From assembly GCA_963794155.1 (NCBI GenBank), contig CAWCCX010000024.1:62001-126000 (forward strand): a stretch of 64,000 nucleotides of DNA, written 5' to 3'. Source of the stretch: Roseiarcus sp963794155. GTDB taxonomy: Bacteria; Pseudomonadota; Alphaproteobacteria; Rhizobiales; Beijerinckiaceae. The number at the start of each line of letters is the position of its first letter. Position 1 is the stretch's first letter. Position numbers and translations under genes: made by a program. The notes beneath the pieces were generated by a model. It made no database searches and had not been told where the DNA came from. It saw nothing but the letters and a program-made list of their open reading frames with translations. Shown here one piece after another: positions 62,383 to 64,000 of the stretch.

Positions 62383-62829
62383 CTAAGTCACGCGATGCGC
62401 CGCGTCCAACTTGTCGATGGCGGCGACATTTCCCGCCGAGGGCCCCCGCGGATCGAACTCGGAGGCAAGCCAGGCATCGACAATCGCCTTCGCGAGTTCC
62501 GGCCCGATCACGCGTGCGCCCATGGTGATAATCTGCGCGTTGTTCGATTTCGCGGCGCGTTCCGCCGAGTAGGTGTCGTGCGTCAAAGCCGCCCGGATGC
62601 CAGGCACCTTGTTCGCGGAAATGCAGACGCCGATCCCAGTGCCGCAGAAGAGCACGCCGCGCTCCTGGCTGCCGTCCAGGATGGCCTGGCCAACCGTCGC
62701 GGCGGTCTCGGCGTAAAACCCCTCACCGCTCAAATCCACAACTTCGACATCCGTCCGCCTGGCGAGATGGGCGGCGATCACGTCGAGCAGCGGCTTGCCC
62801 GCGCTGTCCGCGCCTAGCGCAATCTTCAT
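62383..62829 (-). CDS. rpiB: RpiB/LacAB-type sugar-phosphate isomerase
   Basis: A 148-residue isomerase interconverting aldose and ketose phosphates (ribose 5-phosphate, or a tetrose phosphate in erythritol-type pathways). The start ATG 62829 has AGGAGG upstream. Motifs: MKIALGADSAGKPLLDVIAA, YAETAATVGQAI, the catalytic Cys loop LFCGTGIGVCISANKVPGIR and SNNAQIITMGARVIG. It is convergent with the lactonase. The exact substrate is not decided by the sequence, so the symbol is approximate. Confidence 0.9.
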   Translation of the reverse strand: MKIALGADSAGKPLLDVIAAHLARRTDVEVVDLSGEGFYAETAATVGQAILDGSQERGVLFCGTGIGVCISANKVPGIRAALTHDTYSAERAAKSNNAQIITMGARVIGPELAKAIVDAWLASEFDPRGPSAGNVAAIDKLDAAHRVT

Positions 62830-62957
62830 CGTTCCTCCTATCCTCGATCTTTTGGGCGTGTGCGCCGCGTCCGGAGGCAAACCTCCAGCGGCAAGAATGA
62901 AAGTCGCGAGCCTTGGAGGTCGCCGATGAAGTTGGGCAAAAGACCCGACCCTCACGA

Positions 62958-63041
62958 ATGAGTGACGAGGCAAAGGACCTCTTCCAAGCCTTCTCGGCTG
63001 GGAAAATGAGCCGTCGCGAGCCGCTCCTGATTATCCTCTAG
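62958..63041 (+). pseudogene. N-terminal remnant of a Tat-exported sugar-binding protein
   Basis: A 27-codon frame, MSDEAKDLFQAFSAGKMSRR then E, followed by a stop. D(I/A)xDLFxAFxxGxxSRREFL is the usual N-terminus of a group of twin-arginine-exported solute-binding proteins in Hyphomicrobiales. Similarity stops right after SRRE and the hydrophobic signal core is missing, so I read it as the left edge of a deletion. Confidence 0.4.
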
Positions 63042-63133
63042 GCGAGCACCTACGCTCTGTCTAATGTCTTCATCAAGCAGTGGCTAAATCTCCGCAAGCG
63101 CGCGCGGGACGGCCTGACAACGGAGCCACGGCA

Positions 63134-63316
63134 ATGGAGCACACATCCGAACTCGAGCGCGCGCTAAAAGGGATTGCGCTGGCGCTGACGCTCGGCCCTG
63201 TCGAGCAGCCCGATCCGAAGCTCGTGGCGACTTATGAGAAGTTCTACGCCGCTTATCTGCACACAAGAGGCGCGCTGGAGCCCGTGTGTGACAGAATGGC
63301 GGCCGCGCGAGATTGA
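63134..63316 (+). pseudogene. C-terminal remnant of an FGGY-type sugar kinase
   Basis: About 60 residues: ELERALKGIALALTLGPVEQ, then PDPKLVATYEKFYAAYLHTR and GALEPVCDRM. This matches the end of FGGY carbohydrate kinases (EPDP.L...Y...Y..Y..L...L.P). The ATP-binding and sugar-binding domains are absent. The stop is six bases before the start of the 2-hydroxyacid dehydrogenase gene, the usual kinase-dehydrogenase spacing. Confidence 0.5.
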
Positions 63317-63321
63317 GATAG

Positions 63322-64000
63322 ATGGCAAAAGAGGTTGCGATTATCGGCGACTATTTCATGTTGCCGGAAGTGTTCGAGGAGAAGGTGCGCGAGGCCTGCG
63401 GCGACGCGGTGTCGATCCGCGTCCGCAAAGATAACTGGCCCGGCGAGCCGATGGCGCACGGTTATGCTCTTCGCGGCATGGAGGGCCTTAAGGAATATTT
63501 CGGGAGCGCTGATGGCGTGATCGATTTCGTCGGCGACGCGGAAATTCTCGTGACCCATCTCGCGCCGGTGTCCCGCACTGTGCTGGAGCGGCTGCCGGGC
63601 CTGAGGATGGTCGCCGTCTCGCGCGGCGGCCCGGTGAACATTGACATGGAGGCGGCGCGCGATTTCAACGTCCTCGTGGTCAACGCGCCCGGCCGCAATT
63701 CGACGGCGGTCGCCGAATTTACGATCGGCGCGATCCTCGCTGAGACGCGCAAGATCCGGCCTGGCCATGAGGCGCTCCGCGCCGGGACATGGCGCGGGGA
63801 TCTGTATCGCGCCGACGTTGCGGGCCGCGAACTGAAGGAACTCACTGTCGGCGTCATCGGATACGGCAATATCGGAACCAAGGTCGTGAAGCTTCTGCGC
63901 GCCTTCGGAGCGCGCATCCTGGTCAACGACCCCTATGTTCAGCTCAGCGCCGAAGACATCGGGGCAGGCGTGAAATTGGTCGATTTCGACACAATCCTCG
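63322..64000 (+). CDS. D-isomer-specific 2-hydroxyacid dehydrogenase, cut by the window edge
   Basis: 226 codons are visible from ATG 63322 and the frame is open at the right edge. The substrate half begins MAKEVAIIGDYFMLPEVF and has MVAVSRGGPVNIDMEAARD and NAPGRNSTAVAEFTIGAIL. The NAD-binding site is LTVGVIGYGNIGTKVVKLL with VNDPY (Asp for NAD). The catalytic His and Glu lie beyond the window. It resembles phosphoglycerate-dehydrogenase-like enzymes found with FGGY kinases in sugar operons. Confidence 0.9.
   Translation, partial: MAKEVAIIGDYFMLPEVFEEKVREACGDAVSIRVRKDNWPGEPMAHGYALRGMEGLKEYFGSADGVIDFVGDAEILVTHLAPVSRTVLERLPGLRMVAVSRGGPVNIDMEAARDFNVLVVNAPGRNSTAVAEFTIGAILAETRKIRPGHEALRAGTWRGDLYRADVAGRELKELTVGVIGYGNIGTKVVKLLRAFGARILVNDPYVQLSAEDIGAGVKLVDFDTIL

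Overview
The window is GC-rich DNA with dense genes, frequent 4-nt ATGA/GTGA stop-start overlaps and clear GGAGG-type ribosome binding sites. Gene families (solitary GroEL, DUF2165, DyP peroxidase, aromatic-type Liv transporter, heptose/LPS genes, ArsR/LacI-controlled sugar importers) point to a soil or plant-associated alphaproteobacterium, probably of the Hyphomicrobiales. This placement is inferred from protein sequences only; no rRNA or tRNA gene is visible.

Layout. 1-2065: small secreted or membrane proteins (Cache sensor, DUF2165) and the 3' remnant of a minus-strand gene. 2066-5728: a group II intron with its maturase, apparently split by an IS110-family element, and carrying an exact 123-bp tandem duplication. 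5729-9812: a diverged groEL 3' remnant, a kelch-repeat protein and an intact groEL. 9938-19588: an AraC regulator divergent from an operon of two paralogous aldehyde dehydrogenases, a Liv-type ABC importer and a coniferyl-alcohol-dehydrogenase-like SDR, fitting uptake and oxidation of an aromatic alcohol or aldehyde. 19738-22179: an IS481-family element with a 6-bp target duplication, itself split by an IS1111-type IS110 element.

22175-38125: an arabinoside utilisation locus. GH51 and GH127 arabinofuranosidases and a GH2 enzyme, all without signal peptides, accompany two sugar ABC importers that share one ATPase gene, an ArsR-type regulator and a LacI regulator. The LacI and GH127 genes are one open frame. 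Three TATC-N9-GAT(A/T) sites lie in front of the divergent transcription units.

38148-54003: an LPS/glycan region with HldD and HldE (ADP-heptose synthesis), several glycosyltransferases, an O-methyltransferase and an embedded NRPS-like pair (adenylation protein plus carrier-thioesterase with a Cys nucleophile). 54620-57817: a large cyclase-ATPase-TPR regulator. 57857-60988: an operon of a catalase-family protein, a protein of unknown function and a DyP peroxidase. 61261-64000: sugar-acid genes (SMP-30 lactonase, RpiB-type isomerase, 2-hydroxyacid dehydrogenase running off the edge) with what look like scars of a deleted sugar operon.

A recurrent oddity is a series of single-base, insertion-type frameshifts in otherwise well conserved genes (IS110 transposase, livM, second aldehyde dehydrogenase, a membrane glycosyltransferase, perhaps two more). 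They look more like assembly or base-calling errors than independent decay, and they bear on whether the LacI-GH127 fusion is real.
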